Shown here piece after piece: positions 25,832 through 35,282 of a stretch of 64,000 nt of DNA. The notes under the pieces were generated by a model. It worked only from the letters and a program-made list of their open reading frames with translations. It did no database searches and had not been told where the DNA came from. A program made the translations under genes and the position numbers. Each line of letters starts with the position of its first letter. The stretch's first letter is position 1. Source of the stretch: Aliiglaciecola sp. LCG003 (GTDB taxonomy: Bacteria > Pseudomonadota > Gammaproteobacteria > Enterobacterales > Alteromonadaceae); the NCBI RefSeq assembly GCF_030316135.1, contig NZ_CP128185.1, forward strand, positions 1,550,001-1,614,000, in the 5' to 3' direction.

Positions 25832-26452
25832 ATGAAAAGAGCTGTTACCGACAAAGCAAAGGATAAACGCCGCGAGGATATCGTATTCGCAGCCTTAGAT
25901 GAGTTCTATCTAAAAGGCTTTAGTGCTTCAAAGATGGAGGATATCGCACAACGAATAGGTGTATCCAAAGGGACCATTTACTTATACTCCAAATCCAAAG
26001 ATGAACTTTTTGAGGCGGCGATTGAATCTATTGCCAAGCCTGTAATCCAGCTACTTCAACTTCGTTTAAGTAATGCGCAGACGGTTGAATCTGGGATCAC
26101 TACATTGTGTGAATTAGCCACCCATATCGTGTTAAACACTCCAATGCCCAAACTAATTAAAGTCCTCATCAGTGATGCCTATGTGTTTCCTCATGTGGTC
26201 AGCCAATATCGAGATAAGATCATCGAGCCCGGTTTGGACGCCTTGGTTAATCTGCTAAAAACCGGCGTGAGAAATAATGAAATTTTAATCGACGATGCAG
26301 AAATTACGGCTCGTCTGATCATTGCTCCACTAATTTTTTCTATCATTTGGAGGGTTGTTTTTGAGCAAGTCAATAGCCCAGCGTTAGATGTGCCAGGCTT
26401 ATTTGACCAACATCGGAAAATCCTTTTTAAAGCACTGGGAATACATGTATGA
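25832..26452 (+). CDS. TetR-family repressor of an efflux operon
   Basis: A 206-residue protein with the TetR DNA-binding domain at about 14-60 (IVFAALDEFYLKGFSASKMEDIA and GVSKGTIYLYSKSKDELF) and a ligand-binding helical C-terminus. It heads a four-gene operon with an HlyD-like protein, an ABC ATPase and an ABC-2 permease, the same layout as E. coli cecR-ybhGFSR. Its stop overlaps the next start (ATGA). A palindrome over the promoter suggests it controls the operon and itself. The inducer is unknown. Confidence 0.93.
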   Translation: MKRAVTDKAKDKRREDIVFAALDEFYLKGFSASKMEDIAQRIGVSKGTIYLYSKSKDELFEAAIESIAKPVIQLLQLRLSNAQTVESGITTLCELATHIVLNTPMPKLIKVLISDAYVFPHVVSQYRDKIIEPGLDALVNLLKTGVRNNEILIDDAEITARLIIAPLIFSIIWRVVFEQVNSPALDVPGLFDQHRKILFKALGIHV

Positions 26453-27408
26453 AATTTGCACAGCGCGTAAAATTTGGTGTTTGCAGTATAGTATTGTTGT
26501 TATTTGCATGCACACAAGAGCCCACTCATCACGGCACCACAGGCTATATAGAGATTCAACATTTTTACATTTCAGCACCTGAGTCGGGTTGGATCACTGA
26601 ATTGAATTTAACTGAAGGTCAGGTCATCGAACTTGGTGACAGGGTTGCCACACTTGATCGGGATTATCAATTGCTCAATCAACAAGAGCTTGAAGTGCAA
26701 TCTGCAAATGCCTTATCTCAACTGGAAAATTTACAGCAAGGTGCCAGAGCAGAAGAGATTGAGGTGTTAAAAAGTCAACTCAACGAAATGCAGCAAAATA
26801 GTCAGTTGGCGGAGGTCGAGTATGCTCGCTTAGTTAAGCTGTTAAATAAAGAGTTGGTCTCTCAAGCTGAAGTTGATAAAGCCAAATTTCATCAGCAAGG
26901 ATTAAAATTCGCCGTGCAATCTGTTCAGGCGCAAATTGCAGCGGCTAGATTACCTGCTAGAGATAAGGTAATCGAGAGTGCCCAGCAGCAATTTCGGGCA
27001 AGTCAAATTGCATCTGAAAAAGCTAACTGGCAACTCCAACGGCGAAGCATCATCGCTCATAATCGGGGCACCGTTGAGCAAATATTTTATCGACAGGGTG
27101 AGTTTGTCAACCAAGGGCAACCGTTAATGTCTGTCGCCATAGTGAATAGTAAAAAAGTTCGCTTTTACGTCGCTCAAGAGCGTTTGAATCAAGTTAAAAT
27201 TGGCAATATCGTTAAGGTTATAAGTGATGGCAGACCGGAAGGCGATACCGCTAAAATCAGTTATATCTCTAATCACACTGAATTTACCCCACCGGTACTC
27301 TATGGCAAGGGGGCTAGAGACTCGCTGGTGTTTTTAGTTGAAGCAAGCTTTGAGCGACCGGTCAATCTCAATCAGGGCCAACCCGTGGATGTATTGTTCA
27401 GTGACTGA
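26449..27408 (+). CDS. HlyD/YbhG-type membrane-fusion lipoprotein
   Basis: A 319-residue periplasmic adaptor. The signal sequence ends with a lipobox LFAC, so Cys21 is probably lipidated. A short barrel/lipoyl segment (SGWITELNLTEGQVIELGD) is followed by a long coiled-coil hairpin (about 70-190) and the return lipoyl half (RGTVEQIFYRQGEFVNQGQPLM), then a beta-barrel domain. Such adaptors link an inner-membrane ABC exporter to an outer-membrane channel of TolC type, which is not encoded nearby. It overlaps both neighbours, so it is translated with them. Confidence 0.92.
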   Translation: MKFAQRVKFGVCSIVLLLFACTQEPTHHGTTGYIEIQHFYISAPESGWITELNLTEGQVIELGDRVATLDRDYQLLNQQELEVQSANALSQLENLQQGARAEEIEVLKSQLNEMQQNSQLAEVEYARLVKLLNKELVSQAEVDKAKFHQQGLKFAVQSVQAQIAAARLPARDKVIESAQQQFRASQIASEKANWQLQRRSIIAHNRGTVEQIFYRQGEFVNQGQPLMSVAIVNSKKVRFYVAQERLNQVKIGNIVKVISDGRPEGDTAKISYISNHTEFTPPVLYGKGARDSLVFLVEASFERPVNLNQGQPVDVLFSD

Positions 27409-28327
27409 ATTAGTTATAGATGTTGAAGGCTTGGTCAAAGAATTTGACGGCAAGCGAGTGGTGAATGAAGTCGACCTAAGCATTCCCAAGGGCCAGGTAT
27501 GGGGTTTTTTGGGTCCAAATGGCTCGGGTAAAACTACCACGATCCGGATGATTTGTGGCTTGTTAACTCCAACACAAGGGCAGGGTAAGTGTCTCGGGTT
27601 TGATATTGTCACTGAAGCTGAAAAGGTCAAAACACAAACTGGCTACATGACCCAAAAGTTTTCATTTTGGGAGGATTTAACCATCCGCGAGAACTTGCAA
27701 TTTGTGGCACGCATCTACAATTTGTCAAACAAGCGTCAAGTGATTGATGCAACCCTTCAAAAGCTAGGATTACAAAATCGCCAGCACCAACTGGCTGGGG
27801 CATTATCAGGGGGATGGAAACAACGACTTGCCCTTGCTGCTGTGACTATGCATAAACCAAAACTACTGCTTCTTGATGAGCCTACCGCTGGTGTTGATCC
27901 GCAGGCCAGGAGAGAATTTTGGGACGAGATCCACTTTTTGTCCAATCAAGGTATTACCGTGTTGGTGTCAACCCATTATATGGATGAGGCAGAACGTTGT
28001 GATCAGATAGCGTATCTAGCCCATGGCAATCTTATCACCAAAGGCAGTGTTGCTGATGTCATTGCTCGTTCAAATTTAGTTACCTTTAGCGCGACCGGTG
28101 ATAATTCGCGGCAGGCGTTAACGGAACTGAAAAAACAGCCTGCTATCGAAAATGCCGCTTATTTTGGTTCGGCATTGCACATCAGTGGTACAGATCAGGC
28201 CGGCATGGAAGCGATTACTCAGCATGCAAATTTTGACAAATTAAAATGGCAAAGAATTGAGCCTAACCTAGAAGATGTATTTATATCTTTAATGAAGAAT
28301 ACAGCATCTGATCAGCGGAAATTTTAA
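27401..28327 (+). CDS. ABC exporter ATP-binding protein
   Basis: About 308 residues. Walker A GPNGSGKTTT, Q-loop region TQKFSFWEDL, signature LSGGWKQRLALA, Walker B LLLLDEPTAGVD and switch histidine STHY are all present. The D-loop and subfamily features match DrrA/YbhF-type exporters. I start at GTG 27401, overlapping the adaptor stop by eight bases; ATG 27389 is an alternative. The frame is open further upstream but that part overlaps the adaptor. E. coli YbhF has two ATPase modules and this one has one. The stop shares a base with the permease start. Confidence 0.93.
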   Translation: MTELVIDVEGLVKEFDGKRVVNEVDLSIPKGQVWGFLGPNGSGKTTTIRMICGLLTPTQGQGKCLGFDIVTEAEKVKTQTGYMTQKFSFWEDLTIRENLQFVARIYNLSNKRQVIDATLQKLGLQNRQHQLAGALSGGWKQRLALAAVTMHKPKLLLLDEPTAGVDPQARREFWDEIHFLSNQGITVLVSTHYMDEAERCDQIAYLAHGNLITKGSVADVIARSNLVTFSATGDNSRQALTELKKQPAIENAAYFGSALHISGTDQAGMEAITQHANFDKLKWQRIEPNLEDVFISLMKNTASDQRKF

Positions 28328-29454
28328 TGAATAGCTTATATCGAATCTGGGCCATATTGAGTAAAGAATTAATCCAAATGCGCCGGGATAGAATGACCTT
28401 TGCAATGATGATTGGCGTACCTATTATGCAACTGGTGCTATTTGGATTCGCAATTAACAATGACCCAAAAAGTCTACCCACCGCGGTCTATTTAGAAGAA
28501 AACACCTCAATGACACGTGCCATCTTAGCTGGTTTTGAGGTGTCGGCCTATTTTGACGTCAATCAGCGAGTCTATAGTGCTGCCCAAGCCAACAGGTTAC
28601 TTGCCAAGGGGGACGTCGCTTTTGTTATTCGAATTCCGCAGGGGTTTACCAAGCAACTAATCCGTGGCGAGAAGCCGCAACTACTGATTGAAGCAGATGC
28701 GTCAGATCCTGCCGCTGCGTCTAATGCGGTTTCAAATGCTAATAAGATTGTGTTGCAAGCCATATCTCATGATGTCACCGGACCCCTTTCATTCTTAACT
28801 TCAGTACCACCAAGTATTGAGGTTATAGTGCATCGAAAATATAACCCAGAAGGGATCACTCAATATAATATAGTGCCAGGTTTACTTGGGGTGATATTGA
28901 CCATGACATCGGTAATGATTACTTCTATGGCTATGACCAGAGAGCGCGAAAAAGGTAATCTTGAGAATATCTTGGCGATGCCAACAAAACCACATGAAGT
29001 CATGCTTGGCAAAATCCTACCCTATGTACTGGTGGGGGTGGTGCAGAGCATTATTATACTGTTAGCAGCCAAATATTTGTTTACCGTGCCGTTTTTGGGC
29101 AGCCTGTTTAGTTTACTTTGGGCAGTGATTATTTTTATCGTGGCAAACCTGTGCCTAGGTTTTACTTTCTCAACTATTGCAACAACTCAGATGCAAGCGA
29201 TGCAAGCGACTTTCTTCTTTTTTCTTCCTTCCCTTTTATTATCCGGATTTATGTTTCCATTCCGGGGCATGCCTGAATGGGCGCAGGGTATTGGTGAGGT
29301 ATTGCCATTAACCCATTTTCTGCGAATTACCAGAGGTATCATGCTAAAGGGTAGTGATATAAGTGACCTATCTTATGATTTTTATGCGCTGTTTGGTTTT
29401 ATTACCCTGGTGGGGGTGGTGGCAATTGCACGCTATCGAACTACTTTAGATTAA
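28327..29454 (+). CDS. ABC-2-type permease
   Basis: A 375-residue membrane protein of the YbhR/YhhJ type. It has one N-terminal helix (about 25-45), a large periplasmic domain (45-175) and five C-terminal helices. The conserved stretch MTREREKGNLENILAMPTKPHEVMLGKILPY lies on the cytosolic loop after the second helix. The E. coli ybhS-ybhR locus has two such permeases. Here a single one presumably forms a homodimer with the ATPase. The substrate is unknown; related systems export drugs, cations or lipids. Confidence 0.93.
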   Translation: MNSLYRIWAILSKELIQMRRDRMTFAMMIGVPIMQLVLFGFAINNDPKSLPTAVYLEENTSMTRAILAGFEVSAYFDVNQRVYSAAQANRLLAKGDVAFVIRIPQGFTKQLIRGEKPQLLIEADASDPAAASNAVSNANKIVLQAISHDVTGPLSFLTSVPPSIEVIVHRKYNPEGITQYNIVPGLLGVILTMTSVMITSMAMTREREKGNLENILAMPTKPHEVMLGKILPYVLVGVVQSIIILLAAKYLFTVPFLGSLFSLLWAVIIFIVANLCLGFTFSTIATTQMQAMQATFFFFLPSLLLSGFMFPFRGMPEWAQGIGEVLPLTHFLRITRGIMLKGSDISDLSYDFYALFGFITLVGVVAIARYRTTLD

Positions 29455-29485
29455 TCGGATTATCTAGATGGCATAAATACTTTGC

Positions 29486-29508
29486 AGCCGCTACAACAAG
29501 TAGCGGCT
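29486..29508. terminator. Inverted repeat between convergent genes
   Basis: AGCCGCTAC and GTAGCGGCT enclose AACAA, between the ends of the ABC-2 permease gene and the M56 peptidase gene. No long U-run, so termination strength is unclear. Confidence 0.5.
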
Positions 29509-29522
29509 AGTATCAGGTAAGC

Positions 29523-30698
29523 TTATTCGCCTAATTTGAAGTCAAGTTGCACTTTTAGGCCAGTTTGTTTGAGGGCCTGCCCTCCCATAATACGCGGTTT
29601 ATAGGTCCAAGCAGCCAGTGCATTTATCGCACTGTCGTCGAATGTGTAGGCTGGCTGGGCGTCAATAACTCGTATATTGCTAGTTGAACCATCGGCCTCA
29701 ATATCAAATTGCAGTACAACCGAGCCTTCCAAACCTTGGCTGGCCGCCTCATTGGGATATACCGGCTCCACTCTAGTGATAGGTGCAGCTAAAAAAGCTT
29801 TATCCTCAACTTGGGTTTTGTTTGCCATATTCGCTAAGGCTACACTTGAGAGTAGGGCAGTTCCCAGTAGCAACACCATGGCTGTAATCCCAGGTCGATT
29901 TTTGGGTGCGTGTTGGATTAGTTTTAGTCGAGTAATCATAGTGTGTTTTTCTCCATAGGGTGAGTAGATCGCAAATTGACCAGTGGCCTTTTCGGCGCAT
30001 TGAACTAACGCTTTGCCGTAACATAGTTTTTGTTGTAAGGATGAGGTGCGTAATACAGCTTCATCACAGGAAAGCTCTTGAGTACGCCTAAAAGCGCCAT
30101 AACTTAACCAGCTAAGAGGGTTAAACCAGAATACCGCGACTAACAGAATGGCTAGCAAGTTAAACCAAATATCCTTGCGCTGATAATGAACCAATTCATG
30201 TTGTAACATCAGTGATTGCTGAGTTGGACTAAAACGGGTTGTAAACTCTGTGGGTAAGAGTAATTTGGGGCTGATGATACCTGTCAGTACTGGCCCCTTG
30301 ATGTCCGCACAACTATATACTTGGAGGCGATTTGGCAGACAAAGGGGTAAGGGGCCAGCATAGGCTTTATTGATTCTTTGCAGCAATGAAAATTGGCTCA
30401 CAATCACGTAGCTGATTACACTCAGCGCCCCCAGGCTCCATAGAAAAATCCAATTTGGCGACCAGTCCGTTGCTTGTGCTTGTTGATTGAATAACACCAA
30501 ATATTCGACAATTTGATTATTTTGCACTGGGATAATCTGTTTAGGTAAATTATTGGCTAGCAATGCTAACGGGAGTAAAGCCCAAATAGCATAACTTGTG
30601 CGCGTGCCTAAGTATTTGACTGCATAGCGCTCTAACAATATTAGTGCCGATAGTACACAGCAAACCAACAGCTGTTGTGAGATAAGCCAACTAATCAT
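29523..30698 (-). CDS. M56 (BlaR1-like) peptidase with C-terminal TonB domain
   Basis: A 391-residue protein. The N-terminal half has four hydrophobic segments and the zinc motif HELVHY at about 166, which is the HExxH of M56 peptidases such as BlaR1/MecR1. After the fourth helix (about 268-285) a periplasmic C-terminal TonB_C domain follows (VEPVYPNEAASQGLEGSVVLQFDIEADG). It lacks the penicillin-binding sensor of true BlaR1, so a TonB-like domain replaces the beta-lactam sensor. Its start overlaps the end of the BlaI-type repressor gene by eight bases, the classical two-gene unit. It may cleave that repressor on an unknown envelope signal. Confidence 0.88.
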   Translation of the reverse strand: MISWLISQQLLVCCVLSALILLERYAVKYLGTRTSYAIWALLPLALLANNLPKQIIPVQNNQIVEYLVLFNQQAQATDWSPNWIFLWSLGALSVISYVIVSQFSLLQRINKAYAGPLPLCLPNRLQVYSCADIKGPVLTGIISPKLLLPTEFTTRFSPTQQSLMLQHELVHYQRKDIWFNLLAILLVAVFWFNPLSWLSYGAFRRTQELSCDEAVLRTSSLQQKLCYGKALVQCAEKATGQFAIYSPYGEKHTMITRLKLIQHAPKNRPGITAMVLLLGTALLSSVALANMANKTQVEDKAFLAAPITRVEPVYPNEAASQGLEGSVVLQFDIEADGSTSNIRVIDAQPAYTFDDSAINALAAWTYKPRIMGGQALKQTGLKVQLDFKLGE

Positions 30699-31065
30699 TG
30701 TTTTTCTCCCAATTAGAAATAAGCATTTTTAGCTCATCTATATCATCTTTGGTTAAATCATTACCCTGGGCAAAGCCTGCGACTAAGGGGGCCACTTTTC
30801 CGTTAAATAAGCGACGGACCAGGCTTTTACTTTCTTTGTTGAGATAAGACTCACGTTCAAACAACGGTGAGTACAGATAGCTGCGATTAGATTTTTGAAA
30901 CTCAATAGCTTGTTTTTTAACCAGGCGACTAAGTAAGGTTTTAACCGTCTTGTCATGCCAGGATTTATGTTGATTGAGTCTCTCGATGATGGTGTTGGCT
31001 GAGGCCGGATAACCTTCCCAAAGGGCATCTAACACCTCAAATTCAGTTTTTGATATCTCTTGCAT
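30691..31065 (-). CDS. BlaI/MecI/CopY-family repressor
   Basis: A 124-residue winged-helix repressor. The conserved N-terminus (ISKTEFEVLDALW) and DNA-recognition part (SWHDKTVKTLLSRLVKK) are clear, with a C-terminal dimerisation domain containing FAQGNDLTKDDIDELKMLI. It is paired with the M56-TonB_C gene. Two TACA/TGTA-like palindromes lie 17-65 bases upstream, so autoregulation is expected. No beta-lactamase or penicillin-binding protein is nearby, so the regulon may be only this pair or lie elsewhere. Confidence 0.93.
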   Translation of the reverse strand: MQEISKTEFEVLDALWEGYPASANTIIERLNQHKSWHDKTVKTLLSRLVKKQAIEFQKSNRSYLYSPLFERESYLNKESKSLVRRLFNGKVAPLVAGFAQGNDLTKDDIDELKMLISNWEKNND

Positions 31066-31081
31066 ACTATTTAGCTCTTAT

Positions 31082-31130
31082 GATTACGTTTGTAGTCTTG
31101 AATTTAAGATTACACCCGTAATCTTAAATT
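31082..31130. promoter_or_regulatory. Twin BlaI-type operators
   Basis: One palindrome (31101-31130) has 13-base arms, AATTTAAGATTAC and GTAATCTTAAATT, around ACCC. A second, weaker one (31082-31097) reads GATTAC-GTTT-GTAGTC. They share the GATTAC-N4-GTA core and their centres are 26 bases apart. The arrangement upstream of the blaI-like start resembles the paired operators of bla and mec regulators. Confidence 0.75.
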
Positions 31131-31249
31131 GCAAGATTAATTTGGGATTTATTGATAGACGAGTCAGATAGCTCAGCATGATCGAACTGCTCAGCGAGTG
31201 GGATGGCTACACTTGCAAAAAGGTAGTTGGAAGCGCAGCATGGCTTGGA

Positions 31250-32773
31250 TTAGGACAGCAGGTTAATCCCGGCTAAATCGTTCAAGCTGTTGTTTACAAT
31301 TAGCTTTTTGGCATTCTCAATGTCAGGAGAAAAGTATCGATCTTTGTCATAAAAGGGCACGGTTTCACGTAGTAAGGCTTTGACGGATTCTAATCTTTCA
31401 CTGGTTTTCAACGGTGCACGAAAATCCAGACCTTGAGCCGACGCCAACCATTCTATAGCTAGTATACCGGCGACATTATCAAAGATATCTCTGAGTCGTC
31501 TGCCTGCAAAAGTCGCCATAGATACATGATCTTCCTGATTGGCTGAGGTAGGCAACGAGTCAATGGATGCAGGATGGGCCAAGGTTTTGTTTTCACTAGC
31601 TAGCGCAGCGCAGGTCACCTGAGCAATCATAAAACCAGAATTGACGCCACCGTTGTTCACCAAAAAGGGTGGTAAGCCACTCAAATGGGTATCAATTAAC
31701 AAGGCCATTCTGCGTTCAGCCAAGGCACCAATTTCTGACAGGGCAATGGCTAACATATCGGCGGTCATAGCCACGGCTTCAGCATGGAAGTTTCCACCTG
31801 ATAATATATCGCCGCAGTCTGCGAATACTAATGGGTTGTCAGATACACCATTTGCTTCAACTATCAAGGTTTGCGCGGCAAAGCGCATTTGCTGTAAACA
31901 TGCGCCCATTACTTGAGGTTGGCAGCGCAGTGAATAGGGATCTTGTACTTTTTCGCAACCTTGGTGAGACTCTGCAATTTCCGAGTTGCCAAGCAGTTGT
32001 TGGAAGCTAGCTGCTACATCGGATTGAGCTTGATGTCCGCGTACTTGATGGATCCGCGGGTCAAAGGGCACTCGCGAGCCTTGCGCAGCGTCTACGGTTA
32101 AACTGCCAATGGCAATGGCACTATAGAGCGCATTTTCTGCATAAAATAAGCCTTGCAAAGTAAAGGCGGTGGAAGCCTGAGTACCATTAAGTAACGCTAA
32201 ACCTTCTTTGGGAGCAAGCTCAATTTTTTGCATCTTAGCAATGCTCAAACCTTGCTCTGCGGTTAACCGTTGTCCGTTGTGAAAGACTTCGCCTTCGCCA
32301 AGTAACACCGCGCTCATATGGGCCAATGGTGCTAAATCTCCGGATGCACCCACCGAACCTTTTTCAGGAATTGCTGGGTAAACTTCAGCGTTGTATAAGG
32401 TGATCAATGCTTCTATCACCGATAGGCGGATCCCTGAATAACCCCGTGCCAATGAATTAATTTTTAGCAGCAGCATCAACCTAACCGTCTCAGCTGACAT
32501 GAAATTGCCGATGCCAGCAGCATGAGACAAGACGATACTGCGCTGCAATAAGCCCAGTTCGTCCGCATGTATTTTGGTATTGGCAAGCAGACCGAACCCA
32601 GTATTGATGCCGTAAACGGTGCGGCCTTCTTTGATGACATTTACGACGGTTTGTTCGGCTGCCAAGATGGCTGGCTTAGCGTCTTCGCACAATTGTATCG
32701 CGATATGTTGACGAGCAACCCGGCGCATATCATCTAGGGATAATTGGCCCGGTATAATTGTTAAGGTTTCCAA
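31250..32773 (-). CDS. hutH: Histidine ammonia-lyase
   Basis: A 507-residue enzyme of the expected length. The Ala-Ser-Gly triad that forms the MIO cofactor is in [12 protein letters not shown] at about 143. GINTGFG and the C-terminal [12 protein letters not shown] are also present. It deaminates L-histidine to urocanate, the first step of histidine breakdown. The start is TTG, four bases after the hutU stop and with GGAGAG just before. No ATG is available before conserved sequence, so the TTG is probably real. It is the last gene of hutC-hutU-hutH. Confidence 0.97.
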   Translation of the reverse strand: METLTIIPGQLSLDDMRRVARQHIAIQLCEDAKPAILAAEQTVVNVIKEGRTVYGINTGFGLLANTKIHADELGLLQRSIVLSHAAGIGNFMSAETVRLMLLLKINSLARGYSGIRLSVIEALITLYNAEVYPAIPEKGSVGASGDLAPLAHMSAVLLGEGEVFHNGQRLTAEQGLSIAKMQKIELAPKEGLALLNGTQASTAFTLQGLFYAENALYSAIAIGSLTVDAAQGSRVPFDPRIHQVRGHQAQSDVAASFQQLLGNSEIAESHQGCEKVQDPYSLRCQPQVMGACLQQMRFAAQTLIVEANGVSDNPLVFADCGDILSGGNFHAEAVAMTADMLAIALSEIGALAERRMALLIDTHLSGLPPFLVNNGGVNSGFMIAQVTCAALASENKTLAHPASIDSLPTSANQEDHVSMATFAGRRLRDIFDNVAGILAIEWLASAQGLDFRAPLKTSERLESVKALLRETVPFYDKDRYFSPDIENAKKLIVNNSLNDLAGINLLS

Positions 32774-32777
32774 TGGA

Positions 32778-34451
32778 TTACTCTCCTTTTAGCATAGGTA
32801 AATCGAGCTTATTCTGTCTGGCACATTGCTTGGCAATTTCATAACCGGCATCGGCATGACGCATCACGCCTGTGGCCGGATCATTATGTAGTACTCGGGC
32901 AATACGTTTATCCGCTTCTTCGCTGCCATCACAAACAATGACCACTCCAGAATGTTGACTGAATCCCATGCCTACGCCCCCCCCGTGATGTAAACTCACC
33001 CAAGTCGCGCCGCCAGCAGTATTGAGCATGGCGTTAAGCAATGGCCAATCAGACACCGCATCAGAGCCGTCCAGCATACTTTCCGTTTCGCGATTAGGCG
33101 AAGCAACAGAGCCAGAATCTAAGTGGTCACGCCCAATGACGATGGGAGCAGAAAGCTCGCCGTTTCTGACCATCTCATTAAAGGCCAGCCCAAGCTTTTG
33201 GCGCTCGCCTAAGCCTACCCAACATATTCGTGCAGGTAATCCTTGAAACTGGATACGCTGTTTAGCCATATCCAGCCAATTATGTAAGTGTTGGTTATCG
33301 GGGAGCAGCTCTTTGACTTTGGCATCGGTCTTGTAGATATCTTCAGGATCACCCGATAAGGCTACCCAGCGAAATGGGCCTATACCTTGACAGAACAAAG
33401 GACGAATATAAGCAGGTACGAATCCTGGGAAATCGAAAGCGTTTTTAACCCCTTGTTCTAGTGCCATTTGACGGATGTTGTTACCATAGTCCAAGGTCGC
33501 TGCTCCGCGCTGTTGCAAGACCAGCATCGCTTGTACTTGAACAGCCATAGATTGTTTAGCTGCAAGCACCACCTTGGCTTCATCTTGTAAGCGTATTGCG
33601 GCAGCTTGTTGCATGGTCCAGCCCTGCGGTAAATAGCCATTTAAAGGATCATGGGCACTGGTTTGGTCTGTGACCACGTCAGGAGTGACCCCGCGCTCGA
33701 CTAGCTGACTAAACACATCGGCGGCATTGCCTAGTAAGCCAACAGAAACCGCTTTTTGCTGCTGCTTGGCTTGTTCAATTATCTCTAAAGCATGAGTCAG
33801 TGATGAGGCTTTCTCATCCACATAGCCGGTCTTCAAGCGAAAATCGATACGACTTTCGTCAACTTCCACCGCCAACATTGAAAAACCTGCCATGGTGGCT
33901 GCCAGTGGTTGCGCACCGCCCATGCCTCCTAGGCCGCCAGTGAGGATCCAGCGACCTTCGGCTGAACCGTCAAAATGCGCTTTTGCTATGCTGACAAAAG
34001 TCTCATATGTGCCTTGCACTATGCCTTGAGAGCCAATGTAGATCCACGAACCCGCCGTCATTTGGCCGTACATCATCAAACCGAGTTTATCCAATTGATT
34101 AAAGTGTTCCCAATTGGCCCAATGAGGTACTAAGTTTGAGTTGGCTATTAATACGCGAGGGGCATTTTCGTGGGTCGGAAATACGCCCACAGGTTTACCA
34201 CTTTGTACCAATAGAGTTTCGTCATTATTGAGGCGCTTAAGTACCTCAACAATTTTATCGTAGCTAGGCCAGTCCCTAGCTGCACGGCCAATCCCGCCGT
34301 ACACCACCAAGTCCTGCGGATGTTCGGCTACCTCAGGATCAAGGTTGTTCATTAACATCCGCATAGCAGCCTCTGTTTGCCAACTTTTGGCCGTTAAGGT
34401 AGAGCCGCGAGGCGCAGTTATGTTACGGGTGGGATCATAACGCTTATTCAT
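32778..34451 (-). CDS. hutU: Urocanate hydratase
   Basis: A 557-residue enzyme of normal length. Characteristic stretches include the glycine-rich NAD-binding region [19 protein letters not shown] and the active-site segment [20 protein letters not shown]. It adds water to urocanate to give imidazolonepropionate, with tightly bound NAD+. The start overlaps the hutC stop (ATGA), and hutH follows after four bases, so the three genes are translated from one mRNA. Confidence 0.98.
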   Translation of the reverse strand: MNKRYDPTRNITAPRGSTLTAKSWQTEAAMRMLMNNLDPEVAEHPQDLVVYGGIGRAARDWPSYDKIVEVLKRLNNDETLLVQSGKPVGVFPTHENAPRVLIANSNLVPHWANWEHFNQLDKLGLMMYGQMTAGSWIYIGSQGIVQGTYETFVSIAKAHFDGSAEGRWILTGGLGGMGGAQPLAATMAGFSMLAVEVDESRIDFRLKTGYVDEKASSLTHALEIIEQAKQQQKAVSVGLLGNAADVFSQLVERGVTPDVVTDQTSAHDPLNGYLPQGWTMQQAAAIRLQDEAKVVLAAKQSMAVQVQAMLVLQQRGAATLDYGNNIRQMALEQGVKNAFDFPGFVPAYIRPLFCQGIGPFRWVALSGDPEDIYKTDAKVKELLPDNQHLHNWLDMAKQRIQFQGLPARICWVGLGERQKLGLAFNEMVRNGELSAPIVIGRDHLDSGSVASPNRETESMLDGSDAVSDWPLLNAMLNTAGGATWVSLHHGGGVGMGFSQHSGVVIVCDGSEEADKRIARVLHNDPATGVMRHADAGYEIAKQCARQNKLDLPMLKGE

Positions 34452-35173
34452 TTTCTTTCTCCTAAATCGCTGGGGTGGAAATTTAAATGTCCACCAATTC
34501 GATATCGATTGCCTGGATGATAAAGTGACGCAAAACTGACGATGCCATTTGTTGAAAAGGTTCGCCTGACAATATGCAAACAGGGTTGGCTAGGGGGTAT
34601 GTTTAAAATTTCAGTTATCTCAGGGGCTGCAAGTATGGCCTCTACAGAATGATCAGCCTGGGTCAGCGGAGCAACCTGACTAAGATATTGATTGGCTGTG
34701 GTACGGCTAAAATCTTGCTGTAAATAGTCCGGCGCCCACAATGGATTGACCAAGCGGTCTTCCAGTTGGATCGGCACCGATGATTCCAAATGGACAATTT
34801 GGGTATGGTACAAGTTATCCTGTGTTTGGATCCCAAACCAAGCGCTTTGTTGGCTGTTGGCTTTTACTGCCTGTTTGGTCAATACCACGTTGGAATAAAT
34901 ATGACCACGTTGTTCGATCTCATCTTGGATGCTGCGAATTTCCAGCATTGAGCTCATCGGTCGATGATCAGACACAAAAGTACCCAAACCTTGTGAGCGC
35001 AACAGGATACCTTCTTCAACCAACTCAGTTAGTGCACGTCTAGCGGTCATGCGACTGACAGAATACTGTTCAGCTAATTGATTTTCAGAGGCAACTTTGT
35101 CACCAGCCTTCATTTGAGAAGTCTCAATCTGTCGCAATATAGCGGACTTAATTTGCACAAATCTTGGCTGCAT
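34448..35173 (-). CDS. hutC: Histidine-utilisation repressor HutC (GntR family)
   Basis: A 241-residue regulator. The GntR winged helix is at the N-terminus ([31 protein letters not shown] and [21 protein letters not shown]) and the UTRA ligand domain follows, which in HutC binds urocanate. I start at ATG 35173. The longer frame to 35251 would run through the operator and add residues foreign to the family. A palindrome between hutC and hutI suggests that it represses both divergent units, with urocanate as inducer. Confidence 0.93.
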   Translation of the reverse strand: MQPRFVQIKSAILRQIETSQMKAGDKVASENQLAEQYSVSRMTARRALTELVEEGILLRSQGLGTFVSDHRPMSSMLEIRSIQDEIEQRGHIYSNVVLTKQAVKANSQQSAWFGIQTQDNLYHTQIVHLESSVPIQLEDRLVNPLWAPDYLQQDFSRTTANQYLSQVAPLTQADHSVEAILAAPEITEILNIPPSQPCLHIVRRTFSTNGIVSFASLYHPGNRYRIGGHLNFHPSDLGERK

Positions 35174-35212
35174 AGTATGGGTTATACTCGTGACATGAAA
35201 TTCACAGCATCT

Positions 35213-35230
35213 TACTTGTATATACAAGTA
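35213..35230. promoter_or_regulatory. HutC-type operator between divergent hut units
   Basis: An 18-base perfect palindrome containing CTTGTATATACAAG lies 40 bases upstream of hutC and 53 bases upstream of hutI. The TGTATATACA core is the type bound by GntR/HutC repressors. A partial second half-site, CACAAGTA, follows at 35233-35240. Confidence 0.85.
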
Positions 35231-35282
35231 TGCACAAGTAAACTGTAGCAATCATAAATAGCAGCACTGATGGAGTTAAATA

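Noticed and set aside
26449-27408. Extension of the ABC ATPase frame upstream to 27338
   Set aside because: The extra 21 residues overlap the adaptor gene and are unlike the ATPase family; GTG 27401 or ATG 27389 is preferred.
35174-35251. Longer hutC start at 35251
   Set aside because: The extension would be translated from the operator palindrome and does not look like the GntR N-terminus.
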